Assembly: GCA_945865815.1 (NCBI GenBank)
Contig: CAMBFR010000027.1
Span: 1 to 38,245, forward strand
DNA: 38,245 bases
Reading direction: 5' to 3'
DNA from: Candidatus Sulfopaludibacter sp. SbA3
Lineage (GTDB): Bacteria; Acidobacteriota; Terriglobia; 20CM-2-55-15
Positions 1 to 8,294 of the stretch are shown here, piece after piece; the stretch's first letter is position 1; every line of letters begins with the position of its first letter. The notes beneath the pieces were generated by a model that was given only the letters and a program-made list of their open reading frames with translations, was not told the DNA's origin and made no database searches. A program made the position numbers and the translations under genes.

Positions 1-27
1 TGATCGGGGCGGTTCGCGGATTTTTCT

Positions 28-257
28 AGTGCGCAAAAACTCCCCTCCTGGATTAGGAGGGGTGCCGTTCGCGCGTTTTTTAGCGAACGGCGGGGTGGTG
101 TACACGATGCGAAGCCACCTTATCGATATTCGCGCAGCGTACCAATTGAAGTGGAGCGCTGCGCGAGCATCTATAACGTGGCTTCGCGCCGTTCCGTACC
201 ACCCCGTCTGCGCCTTCGGCGCAGACACCCCTCCTAACACAGGAGGGGAATTCGGAC
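28..257. repeat. Long palindromic intergenic element, copy 1
   Basis: A ~230 bp element present again at 6229-6457, roughly 90% identical by eye. It is built from nested inverted repeats. Each end carries a small hairpin with arms CCCCTCCT/AGGAGGGG. Inside are a hairpin with arms GCCGTTCGC/GCGAACGGC and one with GTCTGCGCC/GGCGCAGAC. The outer arms GGGGTGGT/ACCACCCC enclose a long near-perfect stem, GCGAAGCCAC pairing with GTGGCTTCGC and continuing inward to GCGCAGCG/CGCTGCGC. It has no coding capacity. Its right end meets the stop codon of the methyltransferase gene (257-259). It resembles a non-autonomous, MITE- or REP-like palindromic repeat; a role as a bidirectional terminator is inferred. 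Confidence 0.85.
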
Positions 258-1003
258 TACTTTTTGGATGCGTAGCAGATTACCGATAGGCCAACCGGCA
301 GCTTCTTTCCGGATTTGAAGATCTTCGCTTCCTGAAGCAGAAGTGTGCGGAATATGGAATCCAGCCACGCGAGGCCGGCCGGCAGCGGCCGGACGTCAGT
401 GCCGCTTCCAATGCCGATGTGCTTGAGCAGACGCCGGAGTACCGCAACGGGAAACAGCAGTGTATTCGCGTAGCTGGACCAGCCTACCCGGAAGCCGGCG
501 TCTTCAAGCCGTCCTGCCAGTTCCTGGCGGGTGAATCGATGAAACGTGTGCAATTCCTCGTCGTGCGAGGAACGCAGCCATTCCATAGCGGGCACGCGGA
601 TGAAAAGAAAACCGCCGGGTTTCAAAACCCGGTGCATTTCGCGAATGGCTTGCTGGGAAGCATCCACGGGAACCTGGCACACCACGTCAAAGGAGAAAAC
701 AAGATCGAAGGAGCCGGACTGAAATGGGATCTCGGTGACGGAGGCCTGCGCCAGCTTTTGAAACCCTCTCTTTCGCACCCCATCCACAGCTTCTGCGGCG
801 ATGTCGAGTCCGTACAGGTCGTGATTTCCGCCGGATTCGTAGTAAGTCAGGTTGAAGCCGGTTCCGCAGCCGGCGTCGAGGGTTCGCAATCGTTCACCAT
901 TGCGGCGTTGCCCAATGACGGCATCGGCGATGGCTCTCATGCCCACGAACCACCAGTAGCTCTCTTCGAGCCCGTACATCAGTTCGTAGTCTTCGGCTCT
1001 CAT
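257..1003 (-). CDS. Class I SAM-dependent methyltransferase
   Basis: A 248-residue methyltransferase of the Methyltransf_11 type. The SAM-binding motif I, LDAGCGTGFN, is near residue 43, an acidic residue after strand 2 reads YGLDIA, and the motif near residue 110 reads FDLVFSFDVVCQVP. The segment VLKPGGFLFIRVP is the usual post-motif III region. It is the last gene of a three-gene minus-strand set, 22 bp after the epimerase/dehydratase and behind a glycosyltransferase, so the substrate is probably a sugar or a glycosylated lipid; this is inferred from context only. The ATG at 1003 has no clear Shine-Dalgarno. The stop codon abuts the palindromic element at 28-257. Confidence 0.85.
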   Translation of the reverse strand: MRAEDYELMYGLEESYWWFVGMRAIADAVIGQRRNGERLRTLDAGCGTGFNLTYYESGGNHDLYGLDIAAEAVDGVRKRGFQKLAQASVTEIPFQSGSFDLVFSFDVVCQVPVDASQQAIREMHRVLKPGGFLFIRVPAMEWLRSSHDEELHTFHRFTRQELAGRLEDAGFRVGWSSYANTLLFPVAVLRRLLKHIGIGSGTDVRPLPAGLAWLDSIFRTLLLQEAKIFKSGKKLPVGLSVICYASKK

Positions 1004-1025
1004 TTATTTGATGACTGCGCCTGTT

Positions 1026-2009
1026 CTACCAGTAGTGCGATTTGTTGCGTTGATAGTACTCGACGGTGTGGGCCAATCCCTCATCCAGCGACACGCGAGG
1101 CGCCCAGTTCGTCAGGAAATTATATTTTGCCCAGGAGGAATACACGCTGCCGATATCGATACTCTTGTTCTCTTCGGGGAACGGGACGATGCGAAACGAG
1201 CCGCGGCCCGTGAGCCGCAACAGGGACTCGACAAAATTCTGGATTGTGAATGGCCTGGGTCCGCCAAGATTGAAGTAGTCACCTTTGGCTTTTTCGTTGA
1301 TTCCCGCAATGAGCAGGGCATCGACGACGTCGTCGACATAGTTGAATCCGCGCAATTGCTGGCCATCGCCGAAGATCTGGATTTCTTCTCCATCGATCGC
1401 CTTCCTGATGAACAATCCGACAAAGCCCTGCCGGGCATCCGTCACCAGTTGACGCGGTCCGAATGTGTTGACCAGCCGAAGCGACACCGTCCACATGCCA
1501 TACGCCCGGTTGTAGACGATGTGATACCACTCTCCGGCCATCTTGTTCACGCCGTTCACGTCGACCGGCCTCAACGGGTGCGTTTCGACGAGGGGCAGTA
1601 CATCCGGCCTTCCATAGGCCTGCCGTGTGCCGGAGTAAATAACGCGAGCCTCCCGGTTTTCGAGTTTGCACGCCTCCAGGGCGGTCAGCGGACCCATACA
1701 GTTCATTCGGACATCGTTGAAAGGGTCTTTCATTGATTCCGTATGGCTGACATGTCCGGCGAGGTTGAATACGTGGCTCTTGCCGCGCACCAGGCGGCGC
1801 ATCAGATCCAGGTCGCAGCAGTCCGCTTCGGTTACCTCGACGTCGTTTCGAACCGGGTTGATGTTGAAAGTGTTGCCGCCGCATGAGGGCGCAAGCGAAT
1901 CGATGATTGATACGGAGGCGCCGGCCTGGACAAGCCGGATTGCGAGATTGCTGCCAATAAATCCGAGGCCGCCCGTAATTAGAACTTTTTGGCCGCGATA
2001 CTCATCCAT
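1026..2009 (-). CDS. NAD-dependent epimerase/dehydratase (extended SDR)
   Basis: A 327-residue extended short-chain dehydrogenase of the nucleotide-sugar epimerase/dehydratase family. The N-terminal Rossmann motif VLITGGLGFIGSNLA is clear, and HVFNLAGHVSHTES corresponds to the conserved region after strand 4. The active-site region is unusual: where most members have Y-x-x-x-K, this one reads D-V-N-G-V-N-K-M-A-G-E, with Asn at the tyrosine position and the lysine kept. The upstream part, YSGTRQAYGRP, is family-like. The ATG at 2009 starts directly before the Rossmann strand and is preferred; a GTG at 2042 with an AGGA upstream would add 11 residues. Either start overlaps the end of the glycosyltransferase gene, so the genes are probably translationally coupled. 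The substrate is unknown. Confidence 0.85.
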   Translation of the reverse strand: MDEYRGQKVLITGGLGFIGSNLAIRLVQAGASVSIIDSLAPSCGGNTFNINPVRNDVEVTEADCCDLDLMRRLVRGKSHVFNLAGHVSHTESMKDPFNDVRMNCMGPLTALEACKLENREARVIYSGTRQAYGRPDVLPLVETHPLRPVDVNGVNKMAGEWYHIVYNRAYGMWTVSLRLVNTFGPRQLVTDARQGFVGLFIRKAIDGEEIQIFGDGQQLRGFNYVDDVVDALLIAGINEKAKGDYFNLGGPRPFTIQNFVESLLRLTGRGSFRIVPFPEENKSIDIGSVYSSWAKYNFLTNWAPRVSLDEGLAHTVEYYQRNKSHYW

Positions 2010-2722
2010 AAAGGCAGGCGAGGCGATACGACCAGGTTCCACCAGATCCTGGCAAGTCCGCGAAACGTGTGAACGAGGTGACGAACCCGGAAAAATTCGC
2101 TGGATCCGTGCAGGCGAGGGTAGTGGTTGACGGGAACTTCCGCCATACGAAAACCGGCGGTTTCAAATTTCTTGGCCATTTCAACACAAATGACACCACT
2201 TCTTGACTCGAGCGAAATTCTTTCAAACACATGACGCCGAAACAGACGAAAGTCGCAGTCGACATCGCGAATCGAAATATGGAAAGCCCATCGCATCACT
2301 CGGCGGTAGATTTCCCCAATCAGAATTCGATACCACGCGTCCGCCCTCTTGACCTTGTATCCATTGACGAGATCGATGTTCGGACCCAGACGGGCAAGAA
2401 GGTTATGCATCTCGCGCACATCGTATTGCCCGTCGCCGTCGGTATAGAAGATCAAATCTTTCCGGACATTCTTGAATCCTGTGATCAGCGCCGCGCCGTA
2501 GCCGAGGTTCCGTTCGTGATGAATGACGCGAAGGTACGGCAGTTCCTTCGAGAGCCCGTCGAGAATCGCGCCGGTGTTGTCACGGCTGCCGTCATTCACG
2601 ACGACTACTTCGAAGTCGTCCGTGACCTTTCGCATCTCTACGGCAACAGTGCGTACGATTCCCTCGATCGTGTGCTGGTCGTTGTATGCCGGAAAGAAGG
2701 CGCTCAGTGAAATCCGTTCCAC
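1979..2722 (-). CDS. Glycosyltransferase family 2 (polyprenyl-phosphate type)
   Basis: A 247-residue GT-A fold glycosyltransferase resembling dolichol/undecaprenyl-phosphate mannosyl- or glucosyltransferases. The first strand reads SAFFPAYNDQHTIE, followed by VVVVNDGSRDNT and the metal-binding region FYTDGDGQYD (the DxD equivalent). GYKVKRAD and DVDCDFRLFRR fit the acceptor side. No long C-terminal membrane pair is present, so it is a short, probably membrane-associated form. It starts with GTG at 2722, about nine bases after AAGGGAGGGG. It is the first gene of the set with the SDR enzyme and the methyltransferase; together they could build and modify a lipid-linked sugar. Confidence 0.88.
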   Translation of the reverse strand: MERISLSAFFPAYNDQHTIEGIVRTVAVEMRKVTDDFEVVVVNDGSRDNTGAILDGLSKELPYLRVIHHERNLGYGAALITGFKNVRKDLIFYTDGDGQYDVREMHNLLARLGPNIDLVNGYKVKRADAWYRILIGEIYRRVMRWAFHISIRDVDCDFRLFRRHVFERISLESRSGVICVEMAKKFETAGFRMAEVPVNHYPRLHGSSEFFRVRHLVHTFRGLARIWWNLVVSPRLPLWMSIAAKKF

Positions 2723-2798
2723 AGCTTGCGGCCCCTCCCTTTGAAGTCGCGATGATAGTAGTTTTCGCGGAATGACGTGTCAACCGAAACTACCGAAA

Positions 2799-4571
2799 CT
2801 ACCGCCTGACGACCGGCATCGACGCCGTGCCATCGAGCATGAACGTATATAACCGCCCCGGCGCCGAGGCTGCCGAGCCGTTGCCGGAAAGGACCGAGAC
2901 GTACTGGCGGCCGTCCAGCTCGTAGGTCATGGGCGTGGCGATGTTTGGATATAACTGGAAGGACCAGAGTTTTTCCCCGGTTTCCGCGTTGAAAGCATAG
3001 AGCAGGCCACGTCCATCGCCGGAGAACACGAGGTTGCCCGCCGTCGAGAGGGTTCCCGCATTCATATTGAACCCGCCACCCGCCGTGGGAACACCCGCGG
3101 CCAGGGAGAACCTCCATCGTTCCTTTTGGGCGACGGGATCCCACGCCAGTACGAATTCCTGGGCCGGCGACATTACTCCTGCGATGTTTCCTCCGCGCCC
3201 CGTGGGGACTCCCCAGTTACTCCGTCCCGGCTGGTACGTGAAGTTCTCGGGACGGGAGTAAAAGAAGCGGCTCAGCCTGCCGGGAATGTAGACCAGGCCT
3301 GTTCCGGGATTCCACGACATCGGATGCCAGTTGTGCGCCCCGGCGGGTCCGGGCGCGAGCATGGCGCCTTCGGGTCCGTAACGGGCCTGGGGTGTCTCGA
3401 CCGGACGTCCGGTTACCGTGTCAATACGCTCGGCCCAGGTCACCTCGACATAGGGCTCGGCTGAAATCAGCTTTCCGGTGATGCGGTCGAGCACATAGAA
3501 AAAACCGTTCTTCGGCGCCTGCATGAGGACGCGGCGCTCCTGTCCATCAATAGTGAGATTGGCCAGGATCATTGGCTGGACTGCTGTGTAATCCCAATCC
3601 TCTCCGGGCGAGGTCTGGTAGTGCCAGACCAGTTCGCCCGAATCAGGACGCATGGCCAGGATTGAAGTCAGGTAGAGGTTGTCGCCGCCGCCGGGGCTGC
3701 GAATATTGCGATTCCAGGGAGAGCCATTTCCCACGCCGATGTACAGAAGGTCGGCTTCGGCATCGTAAGCCATGCCGTCCCAGACTGTCCCGCCGCCTCC
3801 ATACTTCCACCATTCGCCGGTCCAGGTCTCGGCTGCCCGCCGCATGGCTTCATTCTCGAAGCCATCCGCGGGATTTCCAGGCACGGTGTAGAACCGCCAT
3901 GCCCGGACGCCTGTCTCCGCGTCATAGGCGGTGACGTAGCCGCGAACACCGAATTCGGCTCCGGCGTTGCCGATGATGACCTTCCCCTTGACGACACGAG
4001 GCGCGCCCGAAACGCTGTAGTCGCGTCCGGGCGGAGTGGTCTGGACGGCCCAGACGACAGCGCCCGTCTCGGCATTCAGCGCCACCTGCCTGCCGTCGAG
4101 CAGGCCCGCATAAACTTTATCGCCATACAGAGCGACGCCACGGTTGATCGGACCGCAGCATATGCTTGGTCCGCCGGCCGGAGCGCCGCCACGAACGATT
4201 CCGGGGTCCCATTCCCATCGCGTCTCACCCGTCCGCGCGTTTATCGCAAACACCTTGCTCCAGGTAGTAGTCCCGTAAATGATCCCATTGGAGATGAGAG
4301 GAGTGGCTTCCACCAGGCCCTGGGATCCCACTTCGACAGACCAGGCCAGGCCGAGCCTGCTCACATTTGAAGCAGTGATCCGGTCAAGCGGGCTGTGGTG
4401 AGTCTCCGCGTAGTCGTGTCCATAGGTCAGCCACTCCTCGCCGCGCGCGGCGAGCAAGGCCCCATTGTCGACGCGGGATGGCAGATCCTGAGCGAATACT
4501 GCCAGGAGCGCGAAACCCATAACCGAAAAGATCGCAGCCGACCATTTCATGCGACTCGAAATATGCAGCAT
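2799..4571 (-). CDS. Secreted PQQ-type beta-propeller dehydrogenase
   Basis: A ~590-residue quinoprotein of the methanol/alcohol dehydrogenase fold. After a signal peptide (KWSAAIFSVMGFALLAVFAQ) come repeated tryptophan-docking blades such as VFAINARTGETRWEW and VTAYDAETGVRAWRF. The adjacent-cysteine motif SICCGP matches the vicinal disulfide typical of PQQ alcohol dehydrogenases. GGGGTVWD, VGNGSPWNRNIRSPGGGDN and PGEDWDYTAVQP match the cofactor and active-site region, the last carrying the expected aspartate. There is no CxxCH, so it lacks the cytochrome domain of quinohaemoprotein alcohol dehydrogenases and needs a separate acceptor. The ATG at 4571 has GGAGG five bases upstream and is preferred to a GTG at 4574. 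It is divergent from the tannase-family gene across 139 bp. The substrate is not evident. Confidence 0.85.
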   Translation of the reverse strand: MLHISSRMKWSAAIFSVMGFALLAVFAQDLPSRVDNGALLAARGEEWLTYGHDYAETHHSPLDRITASNVSRLGLAWSVEVGSQGLVEATPLISNGIIYGTTTWSKVFAINARTGETRWEWDPGIVRGGAPAGGPSICCGPINRGVALYGDKVYAGLLDGRQVALNAETGAVVWAVQTTPPGRDYSVSGAPRVVKGKVIIGNAGAEFGVRGYVTAYDAETGVRAWRFYTVPGNPADGFENEAMRRAAETWTGEWWKYGGGGTVWDGMAYDAEADLLYIGVGNGSPWNRNIRSPGGGDNLYLTSILAMRPDSGELVWHYQTSPGEDWDYTAVQPMILANLTIDGQERRVLMQAPKNGFFYVLDRITGKLISAEPYVEVTWAERIDTVTGRPVETPQARYGPEGAMLAPGPAGAHNWHPMSWNPGTGLVYIPGRLSRFFYSRPENFTYQPGRSNWGVPTGRGGNIAGVMSPAQEFVLAWDPVAQKERWRFSLAAGVPTAGGGFNMNAGTLSTAGNLVFSGDGRGLLYAFNAETGEKLWSFQLYPNIATPMTYELDGRQYVSVLSGNGSAASAPGRLYTFMLDGTASMPVVRR

Positions 4572-4710
4572 CACCGCCTCCTTATAATTGCCGAGCTGGT
4601 TTGGTATTCAGTATAAGGTCATCGCCGTCGAAAAAGTTCTTCCGGAAACGGAGGATTGCGGATTATATAGACCTCGCGGAAATCCACCGTAATTAACCCA
4701 GGAGAAGACC

Positions 4711-6225
4711 ATGGTGAGCAAGCTTGTGACGACGTCTTCCAGCATCCTTATCGCAGTTGCCATATTCACTCAGCCGGCAGCCGCCGCAGTGCCTTGCGGA
4801 ATGCTGACGTCTCTGTCCCTGCCGAATGTGACGATCACGTCGGCGCAATCCGTGGCGGCAGGCGCCTTCGCGCCCCCGGGCGTGCAGGGCAACCAGGCCG
4901 CGGCGTACAGAACCATGCCGGCCTTCTGCCGGGTGACCGCGACTCTGAAACCGACGAGCGACTCCGACATCAAGATGGAACTCTGGATGCCCGCTGCGGG
5001 ATGGAATGGACTCTTCGAACTCCGAGGAACCGCCGGGATGGGAGGAACCACTCCGCTGCCGGCAATGGCTGCCACCTTAAAAGAAGGTTATGCGACAGCG
5101 GGCAGCGACACCGGCCACGTCGGCGACTCGCGCTATGCCCTCGACCATCCGGAGAAGGTGATCGATTTCTCATATCGCTCGGCCCACGAGGTCACCGTTC
5201 ATTCCAAAGCGATCATCGCCGCCTTCTACGATAACGCTCTCCGTCTGTCGTTCATTGACGGTTGCGGTGGCGGCGCCTTTACGGCACAGAACGCCATGCA
5301 GCGCTATCCCGGCGATTTCAACGGTATCGCGATAACCGGGTTCTCTCATAAGACGCGCCACGCCGTGTGGCAGCAGTGGGTATGGGACGCCACGCACAAG
5401 GACGCGGCCAGCAACCTCCCCAACGACAAGCTGGCGCTTCTCAACAAGGCCGCCCTGGACGCCTGCGATGCGCTTGACGGAGTCCGGAATCGCGAGATTG
5501 AGAATCCGACGGTCTGCAAATTTGATCCGGCAGTGCTTCAGTGCCAGGGCGCCGCGGGAGCATCGTGCCTGACAGCACCGCAGGTGGAAGCCGCGCGCAA
5601 GATCTATGCCGGGCCTACGAACCCGCGCACCGGGCAGGCGATCTACTATCCTCCGATGCCTGGAAGCGAAATCGCCTGGTCGGCCATGACCGGCGCCCAG
5701 CCTTTCAATTTCGCTACCGATTTCATGAAGTACTTCGTGTTCAACGATCCGAACTGGGATGGCAAAACACGGCCATTCAATTACGACAGCGACGTGGCGC
5801 TGGCGGAAAATCCCAAGGCGCTTCTCACCAATGCGAACAATCCCGATATCCGCGCATTCCTGGATCGTGGCGGCAAGCTTTTACTGTACGAGGGCTGGAG
5901 CGACCACTTCACTCTCCCCGGCATCGCCATCGACTATTACAACAAGGTCGTTCAGACAGTCGGGGTCGAACGAGCGCGCGACTCCGTGCGCCTGTTCATG
6001 ATGCCCGGCCTCAACCACTGCGAAGACCGCGGCGAATTCGACATGGTTCGGGAGTTGGAGAAGTGGATTCAGACGAAGACCGCGCCCGACCGGATTGTCG
6101 GGTCCAGGGTGTGGGAGGGCAAGGTAGCGGGTACCCGGCTTCTGTGTGCGTACCCTCAGGTTGCTACATACAGTGGAACCGGTAACACGGACGACGTTGC
6201 AAATTACACGTGCAAGAGGCCGTAA
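4711..6225 (+). CDS. Tannase/feruloyl-esterase family protein, nucleophile Ser replaced by Gly
   Basis: A 504-residue secreted protein of the tannase family (PF07519 type), normally serine esterases that cleave gallate or hydroxycinnamate esters. A signal peptide ends near AAAAVPCG. The fold landmarks are present: PAFCRVTATL, ELWMPAAGWNGLFELRGTAG, YATAGSDTGH, QRYPGDFNGI, and near the C-terminus LLYEGWSDHFTLPG (catalytic Asp) and MMPGLNHCEDR (catalytic His with its paired Cys). The elbow that should read G-C-S-x-G-G reads G-C-G-G-G, near positions 5263-5277, so the nucleophile is absent while the Cys partner remains. It may be non-hydrolytic or use another mechanism. AGGAG lies about seven bases before the ATG. 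The stop is four bases before palindromic element copy 2. Confidence 0.85.
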   Translation: MVSKLVTTSSSILIAVAIFTQPAAAAVPCGMLTSLSLPNVTITSAQSVAAGAFAPPGVQGNQAAAYRTMPAFCRVTATLKPTSDSDIKMELWMPAAGWNGLFELRGTAGMGGTTPLPAMAATLKEGYATAGSDTGHVGDSRYALDHPEKVIDFSYRSAHEVTVHSKAIIAAFYDNALRLSFIDGCGGGAFTAQNAMQRYPGDFNGIAITGFSHKTRHAVWQQWVWDATHKDAASNLPNDKLALLNKAALDACDALDGVRNREIENPTVCKFDPAVLQCQGAAGASCLTAPQVEAARKIYAGPTNPRTGQAIYYPPMPGSEIAWSAMTGAQPFNFATDFMKYFVFNDPNWDGKTRPFNYDSDVALAENPKALLTNANNPDIRAFLDRGGKLLLYEGWSDHFTLPGIAIDYYNKVVQTVGVERARDSVRLFMMPGLNHCEDRGEFDMVRELEKWIQTKTAPDRIVGSRVWEGKVAGTRLLCAYPQVATYSGTGNTDDVANYTCKRP

Positions 6226-6228
6226 AGG

Positions 6229-6457
6229 AGTGCGCAAAAACTCCCCTCCTGGATTAGGAGGGGCGCCGTGCGCGCGTTTTTTAGCGAACGGCGGGGTGGT
6301 GTACATGCTGCGAAGCCACCCTATAGATATTCGCGCAGCGCACCGATTTGCATGAGCGCTACGCGAGCATCCATAACGTGGCTTCGCGTCATTCCGTACC
6401 ACCCCGTCTGCGCCTTCGGCGCAGCCACCCCTCCTAAGACAGGAGGGGAGTTCGGAC
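6229..6457. repeat. Long palindromic intergenic element, copy 2
   Basis: The second copy of the element at 28-257, in the same orientation and with the same boundaries (AGTGCGCAAAAACTCC at the left, GTTCGGAC at the right). The hairpin arms are mostly kept; several substitutions occur on one side only, for example GCCGTGCGC facing GCGAACGGC. It fills the gap between the converging tannase-family gene (stop at 6225) and porin gene (stop at 6489), so it would be transcribed at the 3' end of both messages. No terminal transposase gene or obvious target-site duplication is seen. Confidence 0.85.
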
Positions 6458-6488
6458 GTAATGCGAAGCGTGCCAGCAATTCCCACCC

Positions 6489-7910
6489 TCAGTAATTCAA
6501 CTGCACCTGCACACCGAGCCGGTTCGCACTTCTGGTGGTGTCGTAAGGAAAACTCCCCGTTCTTGTCCGCTGGAAGGTCCGGGTAAAGACCGGAGTGATT
6601 TCCACTTCGGGCCATGGAGCGAATTCAAAACCAAGATCCAATTCGTTGACTTTGGACTTCGGAGCATTGCGGGCGAATTTGCGGCCGCCGTCGAAGTAGT
6701 TCCAGCGGGCGAAAGGGAACCATGAAGGGGAGCCCTGGCGAACGCGGCGGAAGTTGAGCTGGGCATAGCCGCCGTGCAGGAAGTTCGATTCGATCCTCCG
6801 CAAGTCGGCGCTCAGTTCGGGACCCTGTCCGGCGTTCCACTCGACTTCGACACCGAAAGGCTGCGGATACCACACGGCCGTGAGGCCAACGCGCTGGTCT
6901 GTCACGCCTCTGGATGGAAGCGTCGGCGTTATCGATGTTCCCCTGTCGGTGATTGCCTGAGTCGGCGTGACGAAGCGCCCGTGATAGCCCTGCACTCCCA
7001 GTTCAAAAAACTGGCCGTTGGCAAACTTGAACGGGTAGCTTACCCGCGCGAGGGTGTGCGCCATTCCGTTCTGATCCGCGCGGTTCAGTCCCTGGCCGGA
7101 ATATACGCCCAGCGCAACCACGCCATAGTCGCCTGTTCCCTTGAGCGGGCCCAGGTCCCTGAATCGCTGTTTGGCCTCCGTCGATGCCCACATGAAATAG
7201 GCGCCCAGGTCACGTTCGCCCTCGGCGGCGCTGTTGATCCCATCGGGCCGTTCGAATGGACCGCGGTTCTGGCTGGACTGCATGTTCGACCAACCGAAAG
7301 GCACCTTGGATTGGCCGAGCCGGAACCGGAACTGCTTTCCGCTGTCGAGTGAGACGTCGGCGTAGAGATCGCGCATCTGCACGGAGAAGTCCGGCGCTCC
7401 GGTGGAGGCGTTAAAGTCCATTTGCGCGTAGAGAGCAAGGTGATTGGTGGCGTCACCGGACAGGACGAATCGCCCGCGGCGAATCATCAAACTCTCGTTC
7501 TCATTCACAGAACGGTCGGCGGGGACTTCAAGGTCCGGGCCAGTGCGCGAAAAAACGTTGCTGTAACGGAATTGCGTGTAGCCGCGAACCGCGAAGCGTT
7601 CGTACCATTTGCCGGCCAAAGCCTGGGCAACGATGGCTCTCTGCTGCTCCTGGATTTGCTGCGCGGGTGGGGCAGACTGGGGAGCCTGCGGGACCATCGT
7701 AACCAGCGCTGCCTGCTGGACGGTGGGTCTTGAATTCGTGTTGATTGCCAGCGCGCTTTCGATTCGCGCGACCTGCGCCTTCAGTAGCTCGATCTCTTTC
7801 GCCTGCTCGTCCACAATCCGGTTCAACCGCTCGACATCGTTGGTCTGTGCCCAACAGACTCCTGAAAACAGCATCGCCGCCATCGCTGCATTCAACATCC
7901 ACAGTTTCAT
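6489..7910 (-). CDS. OprP/OprO-type outer-membrane porin
   Basis: A 473-residue porin of the phosphate-selective OprO/OprP family, predicted to be an outer-membrane beta-barrel. It starts with a signal peptide (MKLWMLNAAMAAMLFSGVCWAQ), followed by a short coiled coil (VERLNRIVDEQAKEIELLKAQVARIE) typical of trimeric porins of this class. The barrel holds the family pattern RRGRFVLSGDATNHLALYAQMDF and a C-terminal strand ending LGVQVQLNY with a terminal aromatic residue. AAGGAGG lies five to six bases before the ATG. Family members carry phosphate, pyrophosphate or other anions; no specificity can be read here. A membrane pyrophosphatase is encoded nearby, but no link is implied. Confidence 0.85.
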   Translation of the reverse strand: MKLWMLNAAMAAMLFSGVCWAQTNDVERLNRIVDEQAKEIELLKAQVARIESALAINTNSRPTVQQAALVTMVPQAPQSAPPAQQIQEQQRAIVAQALAGKWYERFAVRGYTQFRYSNVFSRTGPDLEVPADRSVNENESLMIRRGRFVLSGDATNHLALYAQMDFNASTGAPDFSVQMRDLYADVSLDSGKQFRFRLGQSKVPFGWSNMQSSQNRGPFERPDGINSAAEGERDLGAYFMWASTEAKQRFRDLGPLKGTGDYGVVALGVYSGQGLNRADQNGMAHTLARVSYPFKFANGQFFELGVQGYHGRFVTPTQAITDRGTSITPTLPSRGVTDQRVGLTAVWYPQPFGVEVEWNAGQGPELSADLRRIESNFLHGGYAQLNFRRVRQGSPSWFPFARWNYFDGGRKFARNAPKSKVNELDLGFEFAPWPEVEITPVFTRTFQRTRTGSFPYDTTRSANRLGVQVQLNY

Positions 7911-8065
7911 TCGGCCTCCTTATTAAGTCGTGCGGGATCAAGATACCCACTTCTTCTGAAAACGAACGGAATCGAGGCAGGAATTCACAAAATATTCACA
8001 ACGTATTGAACTGCCTGTAAGGTTTGCGGCTACGCTGCCGGATATCCTGTTTTTTGTCCAGGAAC

Positions 8066-8082
8066 TTGACGTGATTCGTCAA
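8066..8082. promoter_or_regulatory. TTGACG-CGTCAA dyad, candidate operator
   Basis: TTGACG and CGTCAA form a perfect 6-bp inverted repeat with a five-base spacer, placed between the divergent porin and permease genes. The size and spacing suit a dimeric repressor site, but no cognate regulator is encoded next to it. Confidence 0.3.
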
Positions 8083-8171
8083 CTAATTGGGCTCTGGAGA
8101 CCACCAAACATTCTAAGTTGCTGAAAATACGATGTAGGCGAGTTTGGCATCACCCTTGCACTATTAAAGAC

Positions 8172-8257
8172 AAATCAGTGTTAACTGATTTTCCTTTCAC
8201 AAAACCCCACTAAAGGAGGTTTCGATGTTTGAAACCTCCTTTTCCTCCCAAAACTGA
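8172..8257 (+). promoter_or_regulatory. Tandem hairpins with buried Shine-Dalgarno and mini-ORF
   Basis: Two hairpins lie in the leader of the permease genes. The first has arms AAATCAGT (8172-8179) and ACTGATTT (8184-8191). The second has a perfect 12-bp stem, AAAGGAGGTTTC (8212-8223) with GAAACCTCCTTT (8231-8242), a seven-base loop and then TTCC. Its left arm contains a near-ideal Shine-Dalgarno, AAAGGAGG, five bases before an ATG at 8225 that opens a ten-codon frame, MFETSFSSQN, ending at 8257. The hairpin could be a terminator or attenuator, or could mask translation starts. The same site could also serve a TTG at 8229 that is in frame with the permease. Confidence 0.5.
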
Positions 8258-8294
8258 ACGAAAAAATGATTCCGGGCGATATACTTCGGAACTC

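Larger units (their letters stand above)
7911..8294. other. Divergent intergenic region between porin and permease genes
   Basis: This 384 bp gap is AT-rich compared with its surroundings and must hold the promoters of the porin (minus) and permease (plus) genes. It contains a TTGACG/CGTCAA dyad (8066-8082) and two tandem hairpins (8172-8242). I see no further gene of useful length except a ten-codon reading frame at 8225-8257. No convincing paired -35/-10 element could be assigned by eye. Confidence 0.6.

Noticed and set aside
2783-2800. Tandem ACCGAAACT repeat
   Set aside because: Only two nine-base units at the end of the dehydrogenase gene; too short to call more than chance.
4572-4710. 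Specific promoter pair between dehydrogenase and tannase-family genes
   Set aside because: A TATATAG at 4664-4670 resembles a -10 box, but no matching -35 is clear, so it is not listed as a feature.
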